Below are positions 1 to 11,979 of a stretch of DNA of 64,000 nt, piece after piece. Below the pieces are notes generated by a model. The model made no database searches. It was given only the letters and a program-made list of their open reading frames with translations, and had not been told where the DNA came from. The stretch comes from Megascapheus bottae (taxonomy: Eukaryota > Chordata > Mammalia > Rodentia > Geomyidae), in assembly GCA_024803745.1 (NCBI GenBank), contig JANJXV010000013.1, forward strand, positions 5,022,001 to 5,086,000. Reading direction: 5' to 3'. Position 1 is the stretch's first letter; every line of letters begins with the position of its first letter. The position numbers were made by a program, and so were the translations under genes.

Positions 1-149
1 CCACAGCACCACTTCTGGTTTTCTAGTGGTTAATGAAAAATAAGAGTCTCATACACTTTTCTGCCTGGAATGGCTTTAAACCATAATCCTCAGATTTCAG
101 CCTCCTGAGTAGCCACTATTACATATGTGAGCCACTGGAACCCATCTTT
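1..149 (-). mobile_element. B1-like/Geo composite SINE, cut by the window edge
   Basis: Read on the minus strand, a B1-like left part (with a 'cctgagtagccactattacat' type signature on the + strand) is followed by the start of the Geo module. The Geo tail lies beyond base 1. Confidence 0.7.
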
Positions 150-159
150 ACAAATAATC

Positions 160-1220
160 TTATGCATATCAATTTGTTAGATAGTTATTAAACTTGGCTA
201 CTAGAAACAGTCATTGTTTAATAGAAAGCTTTAGCCTGGTGAAGGACACAAAGAATTTAATGGTAAGAGGAACATGGAAAAAAATTGAGAATTGTACCTA
301 TTTGGTCTCAAATGGACAACTGAGAGGAAATTCACATTAAAGAAAGTGGACAAAGTCTTCTTAGGCAGGAAGTCACAGGTGCAAATGTTCAAAGATTTTA
401 GAAAAGTAACTTATGTAAGGAACTTCAGGTAGTTCAGAATAACTGTAGTTGAAATTACAGAGCAGGACTCTAAGACATGAGATTGCATGTTCTTGTTATA
501 GGTCGTGAAAGAATACAAGTACACATTCATGGCATAGTTTCTGGCAGAATTCTGACAATAGTGGTGGAAGAGGAGAACATTTAGAATATATTGGAAATTA
601 TAGAATACTTCTGAGATATCTTTGTATTTCCCTGCTAGAAAGTTACAAAAGCCCAAATTGAATTACTCTAGCTAGAAGAAGAATTAAAGTCATGTAACCA
701 AAGGAGAGAATTTGAGGGTGGTATCTGATTGATTTCTCAGTTCAATGCAACAAAGGAACTGAGGCTCCTTCTGAAAAGAAATCCATGTGGTACTACTCTG
801 CCGTCACTCAACATTGTAATTTGTAGGAATGCTGTGTCATCTGACCCAGTATTCCAGTGTAGGAAATCCTGACATGTGCTCTGATTGGCTCATTTTGGCT
901 CAGGAGGCAGCCTCTAAGCTGTGCCTTAAATCAACTCACAGAGTTTTTAAATACCAGCTTGCCATGATCCATCTAAGATTCATTGGATCTAGGCACAGCG
1001 TAGGAGGGAGTATTATTTTTAAATAGCTTTCCAGACATTCCCAATGGATACTTCCAGATGCACCAAGGCCGTGAGGACTGACAAGTCCTTCCTTGCATCA
1101 TATGGCTGACATGGAGAGAAGCAGAGTTCCCTGAGGAGGTGTATTTCAGCTGCACTATGCTGAAGTTTTTGAATAGCTCATGTATTAGCTCATGCTGCCA
1201 TCACTTCTCAAAATAGCATT
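160..1220. other. Unique intronic sequence
   Basis: AT-rich sequence with scattered stops in all frames. I see no repeat family or exon here. Opposite-strand ORFs of about 60 codons near 830-1155 look like chance. Confidence 0.5.
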
Positions 1221-1225
1221 TGCCT

Positions 1226-1667
1226 GCTACGGTTTGAATGTTGAACCCTACAGGTCCACATGTGAAAGCTTGTTCCCACCATGGCTGGTGGGAGGTCCTG
1301 GAGAGGGATGAGACACCATGGCAGGTCCTTAGGTCCACAGAGGTATGCTGTCAGAAGTAATTCACAGGTGACATCTTGATTGCTCCCATGTAATCCACTG
1401 AGATTTTCAGAGGGTTGCTACAAAAGGAGCAGGCCTGGGTTTTCCTGCCTGCTCGTCCCTCTGCTTCCACTGGAGATATTATCATCGCTCCCAAGTATAT
1501 TGCTACTGTGATATGCTGCTGGCCACAGCTCTCAGCGGAGGCCAAATCAAAGCCTAACACCTGTATGATCCTAGATGTTGAAGCCCAAAGAAGTAAGCTA
1601 ATTAAATGTTTTTCTTTATTAGTTGTCCTGGACATTTTATTGCAGAAATGTGGAATTAATACCACAT
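1226..1667 (+). mobile_element. Ancient LTR-like repeat, probably ERVL-MaLR type
   Basis: It opens with the widespread mammalian motif ggtttgaatgttg, followed by gaaagcttgttcccacc and gggaggtcctgg. It closes with a ttctttattagttgtcctgg-like end. The order matches an old solo LTR family whose antisense copies occur at 2695-2993 and 20035-20610. Open frames on both strands across 1351-1669 are by-products. Confidence 0.5.
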
Positions 1668-1800
1668 AAGCTAGTTCAAGTTCTTTGCCTTTTCTAAATT
1701 CCCATCTTGCCTCTTACCACCAAGTAAAGAGTAATAAAGCAAATACCATTGGCAGGTTGAGCATTGGCAGGTTAATATCCCAAAGTTTGCGCATACACAT

Positions 1801-1828
1801 GCACACAACCCCCCCCCACACACACAGA
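1801..1828. repeat. Short C-run and CA repeat
   Basis: A run of nine C bases is followed by a short (CA)n. Confidence 0.8.
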
Positions 1829-2397
1829 GTCTCCTTTAAAGTAACCCATTGCTGTGTTGCAACTCTGAAGAATAAAAGGCCAATAAAATGAAAGTGACAC
1901 ATACATGGATAGTGACAGGTCTATGAATATAAATCTCCTCTGCCTAAGAATTTTCCTGACTTGGGAACCAGCAGGCTTTTTCTATGTATAGAAATTTTTT
2001 TGTGTGTTAACCATTAGACTAAGATGTCAGGCAAAAAAAACCCTGAGTGTTAGAAATATAGTTTACAGACATTATTAAAGTCACTAATTTGGATTTTCTT
2101 TAGATATAAGAATCAAAGCCCCAGGATTGAACAGTGAGTGATAAACATACCTCAAGGGTCTGATTTAGATGAATTGGCAGAAAATGCACTTAAGCGGAAA
2201 TTCAGCTGCTGATTCCAATCTTCTCTCTATTTTTTCTACAAGCTTCCAGCTGAATTATCTTGCTTCTCCCGTTTCACAACCCTCAGTCACCAGACTATTA
2301 ACAAGTGCTCTTTTCTAGTTTATTAGTCTGAGCCACACATCCTCTAAACTAGACAGTATATTTGCTACTGAGAATCCCTCATTTTGACATCTTTCTT

Positions 2398-2571
2398 TTT
2401 TTTGCCAATCCTGGGGACTGAACTCATGGCCTGAGCACTGTCCTTGGGTTTTCCTCAAGGTCACAGTGCCAGTTCTGGCTTTTTTATATATGTGGTACCA
2501 AGAAATTGAACCCAGGTCTTCGTGCATGCTAGGCAAGCACTCTACCACTAGGCCAAACTCCCGGCCCCTTA
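2398..2571 (-). mobile_element. IDL-Geo SINE with 17-bp target site duplication
   Basis: The minus strand carries an ID-like tRNA-derived half (A/B-box region, gcttgcctagcatgc core) followed by the Geo half and an A tail. The insertion is flanked by the perfect direct repeat attttgacatctttctt at 2381-2397 and 2572-2588. The perfect duplication suggests a fairly young insertion made by L1 machinery. Confidence 0.9.
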
Positions 2572-2694
2572 ATTTTGACATCTTTCTTATTTAACACATT
2601 TCCTGATTATCATTAGCATATCTAATCCTTGAATCCTGACATTCCTAAATTTAACACCTTTAAGACAAAACCTACAATTTAAAAATGTCTGCTT

Positions 2695-2993
2695 TCCATT
2701 GCTATACAGAATACCACAAACTGAGCCAATTATGAGGGAAAGAAGTGTTTGACATAGATTTCTGGCCTTTGTGATAATGGCCTTTTATGTTGCATCATAA
2801 CAAGTCAGAAAAGCTAGTGATCATTCTTGAGATTATTAAAAGGGGGTCCAACTTGTAACGAATCTATCACATTACTGAACCCATTTCTGCCCTAAATTAT
2901 TAATCTACCTATCTTAAAGACCTAGCACCTTAACTCCAGCACAATGGCAATTCTATCTGAAGATGGAATTTAGAAGGGACATTCAAGCTTTAG
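2695..2993 (-). mobile_element. Ancient LTR-like repeat, antisense copy of the 1226 family
   Basis: The + strand shows the antisense signature: ttgctatacagaatacc, then gttgcatcataacaagtcag, and ending gggacattcaag. It is heavily diverged. Confidence 0.5.
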
Positions 2994-3164
2994 CAAAAAA
3001 AATACCCGGAAATGGCAAAGTTCTATCATGCCATGCTGAGTTTTCTCATCAGAGGAGGTCTATCTCCGTAACTTGCACCAGTAAGATGTGTATGAAGAAG
3101 GAGTTTTGATGAGGAAAGCTGTAACTGGGAATTCAGGACAATGATAGAAGTACTGGATTCTGAA

Positions 3165-3775
3165 AAGTTAGCATAGTAAAGATTCTGGTTTCTGTACTTT
3201 TGTCTTATATGTAAGTTTATCTGATTTGGGGGAAGAATGGGAAGCCCAGAAATGGTGGGACCAAGGATGAACCAACTCAGCCGTGATACTCGCTAGACAC
3301 TGTGTTGAAAATGAACTATGTGACTCGGGGAAGGGAGATTGGGAGGGAAAACCTGGGAGGAAATGAAAACAAGAAAAGCAAACAAGAGAGAGGTGACACT
3401 GTTCAAAGGCAGTATGGGAGAAGAGGGGCCAGAGGGAAAATAAAAACTGGGAGAAAATGAGGGAAGATATGGCTGAGAGTATGGCCTTAGGGTAGAGTGC
3501 TTGCCTAGCATACATGAGGCCCTGGGTTTGATTTCTCTGTACCATATACACAGAAAAGCCAGAATGGTAGATTGCTAGTTTTGAGAAATCTCAAGGACCG
3601 TTCCAAGGTCCTGAGTTCAAACCCCAGGACTGGCAAAAAAAAAGAAAAAGAAAAAAATGAAAACCAGGGAAGAGGTAACACACTATACAAGAAGAAATAT
3701 ATTCATTATCTGACTGAAGTAACTGTAACCCCACTGTATATCACCTCCATAATAAAGATTATAAAAATAAGAGTC
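3165..3775 (+). mobile_element. Old L1 3' end, interrupted by a SINE
   Basis: The sequence from ttctgtacttttgtcttata through gggaccaaggatgaacc to an A-rich end with aataaag aligns with the reverse complement of the L1 at 26240-26540. It is therefore a sense-oriented L1 3' region. An IDL-Geo copy sits inside at about 3476-3656. Confidence 0.65.
3476..3656 (+). mobile_element. IDL-Geo SINE, nested in L1
   Basis: ID-like half (gtagagtgcttgcctagcat) is followed by a diverged Geo half ending ccccaggactggcaaaaa. It lies within an L1 3' region, so it is younger than that L1. Confidence 0.85.
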
Positions 3776-3779
3776 TGAA

Positions 3780-5430
3780 GCAGTACAGAAAAGATCCAGC
3801 AGATATACCTCAGGTATAAGATGTTATATCTTAAGAAATGGTAATACCTGAGGAATTTGTTATTTGCAATCAAAAAAATCTAATTGATGACTTTATTTTC
3901 TGTAGCACAGTCATCAGACTAGCAGAAAATACAATCTAATATCTTTCTTGTCATTCTTAGTACCTTTCTTCCAACTTATTCAATCATGTCCTCAGCTATC
4001 TTATAGTTCGGTCTTCACACAGTGATGCCTGTAATATCAGTATCCACACTTAGCTACTCTGATGTCCAGTGTACTTCCTTCAACTCGGGTTCCCATAACA
4101 TGGACGGTTACCATTTATATCTTCATTTGATTTTTCTCACCATGGTCCTGCCTGCCTGTAGAATTTGGTTCAGGTATCTACCATCCTCCTTGCAACCTAA
4201 TTTAATGTCTAGTATCTAACATGTCTAGGAAAGCCAGAGTGAGTCTTTTTTGGTTTAGGACACAGCACCTCTGAGGTCTCCCTCAGTGTATACAATATGC
4301 AACTGGTGTAGAATCATCAAAGTGAATTCCACAATGTGTCTGTGTTTGTAATGGGCTCTTCCCTTTCAAAGGAAGCCAACACTGAAGTTATACTGTAGAG
4401 TAGATAATTGGTGTAAGAACACAGTCTTGATGACATCTGGAGACCATAAGCCAAACTGTCTCTGATATACCCCTCCTGAATTTCTGTAATAAAGAACAAC
4501 TATTATCTTTTTCCATTTGCATATTGGCTTTTGTTATTTTCAAATAAACAAAAGCTTACTTGACATAGATGATGAAAGTCTGTAGGAAATTGCTTAGGAC
4601 TGCAACTTTTCTGACATGTCAAAATATTCATCTCTGAAAAGTTATTTCTCATTTTGTTCCAATTCAAGAGAATTTCTCCCCACATAATTCCATACCCCAT
4701 TTAGAACTGTCTTTTAAAAAAATTTTATCTCCTTCCTAAAGACTTTGTTTTTTTCAGACTTGTCTTCCCTGACTTCAATCCACAAACACTTTAATTGCTC
4801 CTAAAGGCTTAGCTTCTTGAACACACACACACAAAATGTCTTTTTAGGCTGCTCCTGAATTCAACCTTGCCTTTCCCTTCACCTGTACAATAGACACGAG
4901 CTTGAGAAAGGAAAAGAGAAGTATAGGAAGAAAAAGATAGTGACATAGACAGAGTAGGAGAAACAAAGTTATTGTGTAAGTGTTTGAAGGATTGTTAGAA
5001 TATATTATTTGAAATGCCCATGTCCTTTTTCCCTTGATGAGTTAGGGATATTTGATCGTTCATATTATGCCTCTTTTGGATAAAATGATTATAAGAATGT
5101 AATATGAACATATGCATCAGAATTTGTATGGGAAACTATTGACTTCAAAGTAAAATTATTTTATATAAATTCAACTTAAATTGAAGAATACATATTCAAG
5201 CAGAGAAAAGAATGTGATATCATTCTGAATTGAATTCAAGATTACTAATCAGGCTCATCTTTCAATTATCTTTAAATTATTTTGAAATAGTTATACAAAG
5301 CGGTTTTAAGTTAACAGGTCTATTTATATGTAAAAATGTCTACATATACCGTATCAATACTTTCGTCATTCTTCCTTCTTCTCCCACTGGCCAGGTTTAT
5401 TGCTTCAAAGTTGTTACTCATTCCATTACT
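3780..5430. other. Unique intronic sequence
   Basis: No exon, RNA gene or recognisable repeat apart from a short (AC)n near 4820. Confidence 0.45.
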
Positions 5431-5435
5431 ATTTT

Positions 5436-5832
5436 TTGTTTGTGTATTGGTCCTGGGGCTGTCCCTGAACTTCATTTTGCTCTATCACTTGAATTAGAGC
5501 TCTACTTCAGAGTTTGTTTTACTTTTGCCAGTCCTGGGCTTGAGGTTAGGCCCAAGCACTCTCCTTGGGTTTTCTCAAGGCTAGAGCTCTACCACTTGAG
5601 CCACAAAACCACTTCTGGCATTTTTCTAGTAATGTAGTACTACAGAATCAAACTCTAGTCTAGGCGAGCACTGTACCACTAGGCCAAACTCCCAGACTGG
5701 CACATCCAGCTTTTTAGTGGTTCATTGTAAATATGAGTTTCACAGTGTTTTCTGCTCCAGCTGCTTTGAAGCTCCATCCTCAGATTTCAGTCTCCTGAGT
5801 GGAGAGTCTTACAGGCATAAGCCACTGGTGCT
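5436..5832 (-). mobile_element. B1-like/Geo composite SINE split by a nested IDL-Geo
   Basis: The Geo-side part is at 5436-5522 and the B1-like part resumes at about 5698-5832. Between them is a complete IDL-Geo in the same orientation. This is a clear SINE-into-SINE insertion. Confidence 0.75.
5523..5697 (-). mobile_element. IDL-Geo SINE nested in a B1-like/Geo SINE
   Basis: The + strand runs from ttttgccagtcctgggcttg to ccactaggccaaactccc, the full reverse-complement layout of the element. Confidence 0.85.
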
Positions 5833-5834
5833 GT

Positions 5835-6060
5835 TATTATTCTTACCTGACAAATTCCAAACCATTGTCCAAGACTCAGCTTTTATGGTACCTCCTCTGA
5901 GAAGTTTTGTCTGACATACTCAAGTCAGTTAGTTTGTCCATTCTCTTCATTCCTGTGGGGTGTTCTTCTTGTCATTTGTGTTTATATTGCATCTACTTTT
6001 TATAGTGATTGAAAAGAGGACCATGCTTCATTTTCTTTATACTCCCAGCAGCTAAGATAA
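5835..6060 (+). mobile_element. L2 LINE 3' fragment
   Basis: The segment tacctcctctgagaagtttt followed downstream by gattgaaaagaggaccatgc and tatactcccagcagc follows the order of the mammalian L2 3' end. It is diverged, as expected for its age. Confidence 0.55.
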
Positions 6061-6177
6061 GTTAGATGGTTAGTTATAAACTAAAGTTATAAACTCCTCA
6101 AAATCTCAGTGACCTACCGGATCACAATATTGTATCTTGCCTCTCCAGTCATTGAAAAATAGAAGTTGCCTATCTTA

Positions 6178-6420
6178 GGCAGAGTTCTCCAAAGAAACAG
6201 AACCAATAGGTCAGATACAGAACCATACCGAAGAGCAGATTTGGCATGATAATCTCCTCTTGAGCTTGTGGAGGCTGAAAAGTCACATCTTCTGCTACCT
6301 TACATGTTGGAGATCCATGAGAGGCCTAGTATCAACACCAAAGGGCTGAGAAAGGAGGGAGGGAAGAGTGAATAATTCCAGAACCAACAGTGAGAACTTG
6401 GAGCTTTGATAACTTAGGAC
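6178..6420. mobile_element. Ancient mammalian interspersed repeat, family not named
   Basis: The motif cagagttctccaaagaaaca followed by gaaccaatagg and gcttgtggaggctgaaaagtc is a well known conserved repeat signature in mammals. I cannot assign the family with confidence. Confidence 0.45.
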
Positions 6421-6892
6421 AGAAAAAGAATATCCACTTTCTCCAACTGCAGACAAGGGAGGCAGTTCACTCTTCTTTTTTAGTTTTCTTCTATTTGAGC
6501 TATCAACAGATTGGATAATGTTCAGATATATTGGTAAGGGCATTTTTCATTACCCAATCTCTTGATTCAAATAGTAATCTCTCCCAAAAATAGCTTCACA
6601 GATAAACCCAGAAATAGTGTTTTATCAATTATCTGAATATCCTTTAACCCAAGGAAGTTGTCACATAAACATAAGCCAGCACACTGATAAAGACTTCATT
6701 TTGATATGTTCACATTTATATATCACAATATGGAATTTAGATTTCTCTCTGCAGTTGATAACAAAATATTTACTTCTATTGTATGGGGCAAAGCAAGTCA
6801 TATTTCTACCTAGGGTCAGAAAAGGGAAAATCAATAGGTTCTTGCTGACAGTGAGTTACAAACACGAAAGTAAATTATGAACATTAGGAGTT

Positions 6893-6960
6893 TGGCTGAA
6901 AGAGTAGACCACCTGACTGGAAAGCAAGAGGTCCTGAGTTCAAACCCCAGTACCATTCAA
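6893..6960 (+). mobile_element. tRNA-derived (ID-like) SINE monomer
   Basis: tRNA-like A-box region (tttggctgaaagagtagacc) and B-box region (gagttcaaaccccagtacca) stand alone with no Geo half. This is an older or truncated monomer, not a tRNA gene. Confidence 0.6.
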
Positions 6961-7416
6961 GTATACAAGTCCCCGGATGATAGCAGTGGGTTCAGTACTA
7001 CCTTTTTCTTGGAATCACTGAATTGTGAATAGAAAACTAAGGTTCCTAGAGTTTAATAATAATAAGTGTACTCTTTTCACCATGATCCATTCTACTATGC
7101 TAGCTCTCCAAAAGCTAGCTTCTACCCTAAAACATGTCACATTTGGGAAAGAAAGAACTTATTGATACCTTAACATCAAATCTTGTTGACTAAAATATAG
7201 CCCAGTAAAACCTATATAAATTAGTAGATTTTTCCTGATTCAACTAGACCACAGCATTTAAATAAAAACCCTTTAAGAGAATACTATGTAATGTTAGCCA
7301 ACGTGGCTCCAGCCCATATTCACCCTATTTGTATTGAAAACTAGGAGTCCGAAATTCCAAGGACCTAGAGAACTAAAGTGGTTCTCACTTTAATCTCTTT
7401 GATTTCTTTTTTATCT

Positions 7417-7602
7417 CTTTTTTGCCAGTCCTTGAACTCAGGGCCTGAGAACTGGCCTTGGGCTCTCTCACGGCTAGAGCTCTACCTTGTCTGCCACAGC
7501 ACCACTTTTGGCATTTTTCTATGTATGTGGTACCAAGGAATCGAACGCTCGTCTTTGAACATGCTAGGCAAGCACTCTACCACTAGGCCAAACACCTAGC
7601 CC
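7417..7602 (-). mobile_element. IDL-Geo SINE
   Basis: Full-length reverse-complement layout from ttttttgccagtccttg to actaggccaaacacc. Moderate divergence in the Geo part. Confidence 0.88.
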
Positions 7603-7735
7603 CAGTATCTTTTATTTTCTATCTAGTTGTTTTTAAATACAAGAAGGATCCTGTTTAGTTTTCTAGCAAAAGATACAGGATAAAGACAATTTTTCCTCCA
7701 ATATGAGTTATGTATGTAAATCTATGACATGTATG

Positions 7736-7850
7736 ATATATATATATACATTTATAAATAATGTATAGAGTCATATACATAGATGTCTTCATTTGTATAT
7801 TTTAATGAATATATATTGTCTTATATATGTTTATTATATATGCCCCATAT
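7736..7850. repeat. AT-rich tract
   Basis: Nearly pure A/T sequence with several tatata stretches. Confidence 0.8.
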
Positions 7851-8111
7851 TTGTATCAATAGATATGCAGTAGGAGAAGGAAAAACTAGAAGTGTTCAGT
7901 TTTACTTCTAGTAGTGGTAGTCGTAGCAGATTCAATGTGTCAGCATATCCATCTCTGTCATTTGTTAAAGTTTGGATCTGGACATGTAGTTGGAGATGTG
8001 GCTCTAGTGCTAGTGAGTCTGCCCAGCATGGTGAAACCCTGTTAGAACCAACAACTAAAACTACTCATCATTGAACCTTATTTGCAATCCTCCTCCCTCA
8101 CCCCTCTCTCT

Positions 8112-8290
8112 CAGCTTTTTCTCTCACAGCTAGTACTCTACCCCTTGAGCCATGCCTCTGCTTTTGATGTTTGGCTAGTCAATTGGAAATAAGCTTGTCT
8201 TATCTTTCTAGACAGGCTTTGTATCAGTATTTTCAGATCTCAGCCTCCTGAATATCTAGAATAACAGGCACCAGTCACTGGTTTCCAGCT
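8112..8290 (-). mobile_element. B1-like/Geo composite SINE
   Basis: The + strand shows ctctaccccttgagccatgc (Geo), then aattggaaataag, then cagcctcctgaatatctaga (B1-like). It is diverged. Confidence 0.7.
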
Positions 8291-9105
8291 GGGTATCCAT
8301 GGTCTTCATACCAATGTATGATAGTGCTGTTTTACCAGATTTCGGTGGTTTTGACCATGGCTACCAGCAAGCCTAGACTGATTTTTCAGGTATAAAATAC
8401 TTAAATTTCTGACCATTCCAGTTGTACATTCAAATTGCCTTCAAGGTAGAGCTATATTTATCAGGAAGAAAATTAAAGACTTTTCATCAGAAGCGTAGAA
8501 GCAGCTTCAAGTAAAAGACAGTAGGTAGACACAGATGCATTTCTTCCTGTTTAAAATTTGTCCTTCATGTCTGGGAAGTAGGCCATGACCTTCCCTCTCT
8601 TTCCTACTGAAACTGTGCTCAAAGCTCAGTAATGTCTTTCTAATTCGAGAGGGAAAAAATGATAGCACATTTGTATATTTAGCATTTTCCTAATTTGTGA
8701 AAATGAATATAGCTAAAGCAGCATTCCAATTATATTTTAGAAATTCTCTATATGAAAATCTATCCATGTTTTCTGAAACTTAAAATTGGTGAGGTTATTA
8801 GTTGTATTACTATGCATGCCACATAACTGTTTCATTTGGTTGATATAATGTCTACATTATGGTACATTGCATGTCTTAATATTACCTCATTGTTTTCAAG
8901 TTATTTTGTTCCTATATTTCATTTCATACTCCAAAGTATCCTATGTAATAGGAAAATAATGCCTGACACTTCTTATTTTGCAAATGAGTAACTAAACACT
9001 CAGAACATGCTTATATGGGTTCTTCCGGGTCATTCATATATGGCAAGGACCAGCCTAAAATTCCATTTTAACTTTTAGCTTCAGTCTTTTCCCCTGATCT
9101 CTTCC
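8291..9105. other. Intronic sequence with a possible MIR trace
   Basis: Around 8930-9030, ttgcaaatgagtaactaaac followed by ctcagaacatg resembles an antisense MIR core, but weakly. Nothing else is recognised. Confidence 0.35.
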
Positions 9106-9109
9106 TTTT

Positions 9110-9347
9110 AAAAAAAAATACTAGTCCTGGTGCTTGAATCCAGGACCTGGATTCTATAGCTGAGGTAATTTTCCTCAAGGCCAGCATCACATTACTTGAG
9201 TCAGGGCTCTACTTTCAGCATTTTTGTGTGTGCTGTTAATTGGTGATAAGAGTCTCTTGGACTTGTTGGAGCTGAGTTCAAACTGAGTTCCTCAGATCTC
9301 AGCTTCTTGAGTAGCAAGGATTGCAAACATGAGTCATTGGTGCCTGA
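9110..9347 (-). mobile_element. B1-like/Geo composite SINE
   Basis: The Geo module (cctcaaggccagcatcacat) is followed by ggtgataagagtctcttgg and the B1-like cagcttcttgagtagcaagg. Old and diverged. Confidence 0.75.
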
Positions 9348-9514
9348 CTAAGCTAAACTCAGAAATCAACATTCACTCATGATACATTAAATTTTAATCC
9401 CACCCGGATCATTTAAAGTTGATTTCTATAGAGCAGCTATCAGAAATGTTAAGAACAATAAGCAATATTCATATTTAGTTATGCACACCAAGTTTTTAGC
9501 TTTTATCTCTAATA

Positions 9515-9728
9515 AGGGAGACCTTTGCTTCAACTTAGGACCTGATCTTTTCTCACTCAAAGCTGACACTCTACCACATGAGCCATATTTCCAGTTCTGG
9601 CTCTTCTTCTGCTAATTTTTTGCTGATGGACTTTCTTGCCAGGGCTGTCTTCAAGCCTCAGTCATCATATCTCAGCATCCTGTGTAGCTAGGATTTCAGA
9701 CTAAATATAAGCCACCAGTGTATGCTAG
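9515..9728 (-). mobile_element. B1-like/Geo composite SINE
   Basis: Geo remnant (tcaaagctgacactctacc) followed by a B1-like part with catcctgtgtagctaggatt. It is one of the most diverged copies in the window. Confidence 0.65.
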
Positions 9729-11800
9729 AAAAAAAGAACTTTTAACCCTCTAAGTACTGAACATCTATTTGAAAGACTTTCCTCTATTAAACTTAAGTTT
9801 CTACCAGTAATTTATGCCCAACTCTAGCCACTGACTCCTCAGTAATTTTTGCTATATGATCAAAAATCACCTCAGTTACTTATGCATGGGCCTACAGTGT
9901 GTGTAGCTTAATTCTTGGTGGTTTTAAGATCATATTTTTCTGCTGAATTCTGCTCTATTAATTCAATAACATTTCTGGAACAGCACTGTTCAGTTAAAAT
10001 AGCCAGCACAGAGTAAATGCTAGAGAAATAGTTGGGCTATACTGTTTAGGGAATGAGGATAAAAAATACGTTTATATTTTAGATACAGACACAATATTAT
10101 TTCTGTCAATTTTGATCCATAGTTGGTTAAGTTCATGGATGGAGAAGCCACCTATACAGAGAATTGGACATATTCCAAAAGTCTCAATTGTGTTAACCTT
10201 CATTGTCCTATCTTGCACAATCCTCCTTGACATGAATGAGCTTCCTAAAGCAAATGTGGTATCTATGTTGAACAAATAAAGCATTAAGGAGTGAGGTTGC
10301 ACAGCAACAAGATGTAGACTAGAGATCAGAACTGAGACTGGATCAAAACCAGACCTTCCAAAAACCATTCATTCTGTAGTTTCCATGTTTCCCTATCATT
10401 GTTGAGGCTGACAGTGTCACATGACAGTGTGATTTTTCTCCCTTTGGAAAGCTGGGCATTCAAACAGCCAATACGGTGATTCTTGCCTTTGGTTTGCAAA
10501 GGGGAGTTTCTCCACTTGAACAGAGTTTACACTAACTGCAGTATCAACTGCAGAATCAGAAAAAAATTTAAGTCTTTGTATTTTGAATTAATAAATTAAT
10601 CTTTGGTGGTTGGGTCTCATTCTTGGAGTGCTGAGAAAGGGAAATTAACCTAGTTTACATGCATTGCCCACATTCATAGCCGCATTCAAATGGAAGCATA
10701 TGGTGGAAGTGTATTTCTAGATTATTTTATGCTAGGTGCCCCTGGTCTAGCAAGTCTTTTAACTGACTTGCCTTGTATGAGGAAAATAATAAAACATCTG
10801 TAGATGATAACCTAGAGAACAAATTGGTGTTTCCCAAATCTATTTGAGCTTAAAAAAATTCCACTGTAATAATGATTACAAGATGTTCAGACAGCATTTG
10901 AAACATATGTAAGTTCAGTCATGTTACCTGAAAAACATGCTCTCTAGCATTCCCAAGACCTCATTCACAAAACTCATCTCGTTTGGGACACCTGAAGTAC
11001 TTTTTAAAAATTTCTTATGGAAAAAGTAAGTTCTTAAAATGTCCAGAAAAGCATATCGAATAACATCTTTAGGCAAGTTCATAGGAAGCCTGTCAAAGCT
11101 GCATAGTTTCAAAACCTCTAGAGAAGGTTGAATCTTCTAAACATTTATAAGCCACTTCTGAATGTCCAGGCCAAACCACGAGAGAAATTTCTAGCCATCC
11201 GGGAAACTGCCTCAGCCCTCACCCTGGCAGCCAAAGGCAGATGCTGTACCAGAGAAGTCGTGATTCTCATTACAAATCTCTTTGCCTGGCTGAGGATCAA
11301 ATTCTGGGTAGGAAAAAAAAAACCTGTGGAATATTTTTGCAGTGTTTCTATTTCTGCTGTGGCTCTTGATTTCAATTCTGAGCTTCCCTTTGGGTGGCCC
11401 AGAATCCTTGGTAGAAATTTGAAAAAAGCACATGGTGATATTTCTACCTCCTGCTTTGGATAAGAGGAGGAAGTATAGAAGATCCTCCCACAGACTGTTT
11501 TATTGTTCTTGGATGCACATATACTAAATTTTAACAAGTGGTGTCAATCACTTCCATGACATGTGGATGGCTACAGAGATTTGGCCTGGACTATACACAC
11601 AAATTAACTTTCAGCCAGCTAAACAGTTTCTGGATCTTGTGTTTCCTGTCATATGATGGATACAAATCTCAGTTACAGCCATTTGTCTCCTGTTCATTAT
11701 TTCTCTTATGGACACAATTTTTTCTTGGAAAAAATTTAACATGGAAAATACTATAGTAGTCAGTTGGATTTAAATTTTCAGTTTTTTGTTTCTTGTTATT
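9729..11800. other. Unique intronic sequence
   Basis: Repeat-poor. Two opposite-strand open frames overlap at 11128-11537 (111 and 130 codons). Neither resembles a known family nor shows exon-like borders, so they are left as chance ORFs. Confidence 0.45.
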
Positions 11801-11801
11801 T

Positions 11802-11978
11802 GTTTGCCAGTCTTGGGCTTGAGCTCAGGTCCTTGGGATTTCTCAAGGCTAGAGCTCTACCACTTGAGCCTCAGCAATACTTCTGGCTTTTTTCTATGTA
11901 TGTGGTATTGAGGAATTGAACCCGGGTCTTCATGCATGCTAGGCAAGCACTCTACCACTAGGCCAAACTCCCAGCCCC
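11802..11978 (-). mobile_element. IDL-Geo SINE
   Basis: Near-consensus reverse-complement copy. The left half keeps an intact B-box-like cccgggttc (as gaacccgggtcttca on +). Confidence 0.9.
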
Positions 11979-11979
11979 C

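Noticed and set aside
5230..5637. A 135-codon + strand frame
   Set aside because: It runs from unique sequence into nested SINEs. The end part is antisense Geo sequence.
6893..6960. Possible tRNA gene
   Set aside because: A- and B-box-like motifs are present, but no cloverleaf can be closed and the sequence matches the ID-like SINE heads found many times here.
11128..11537. Overlapping open frames of 111 and 130 codons on opposite strands
   Set aside because: They have no recognisable motifs, no exon borders and no family resemblance. Their overlap suggests chance.
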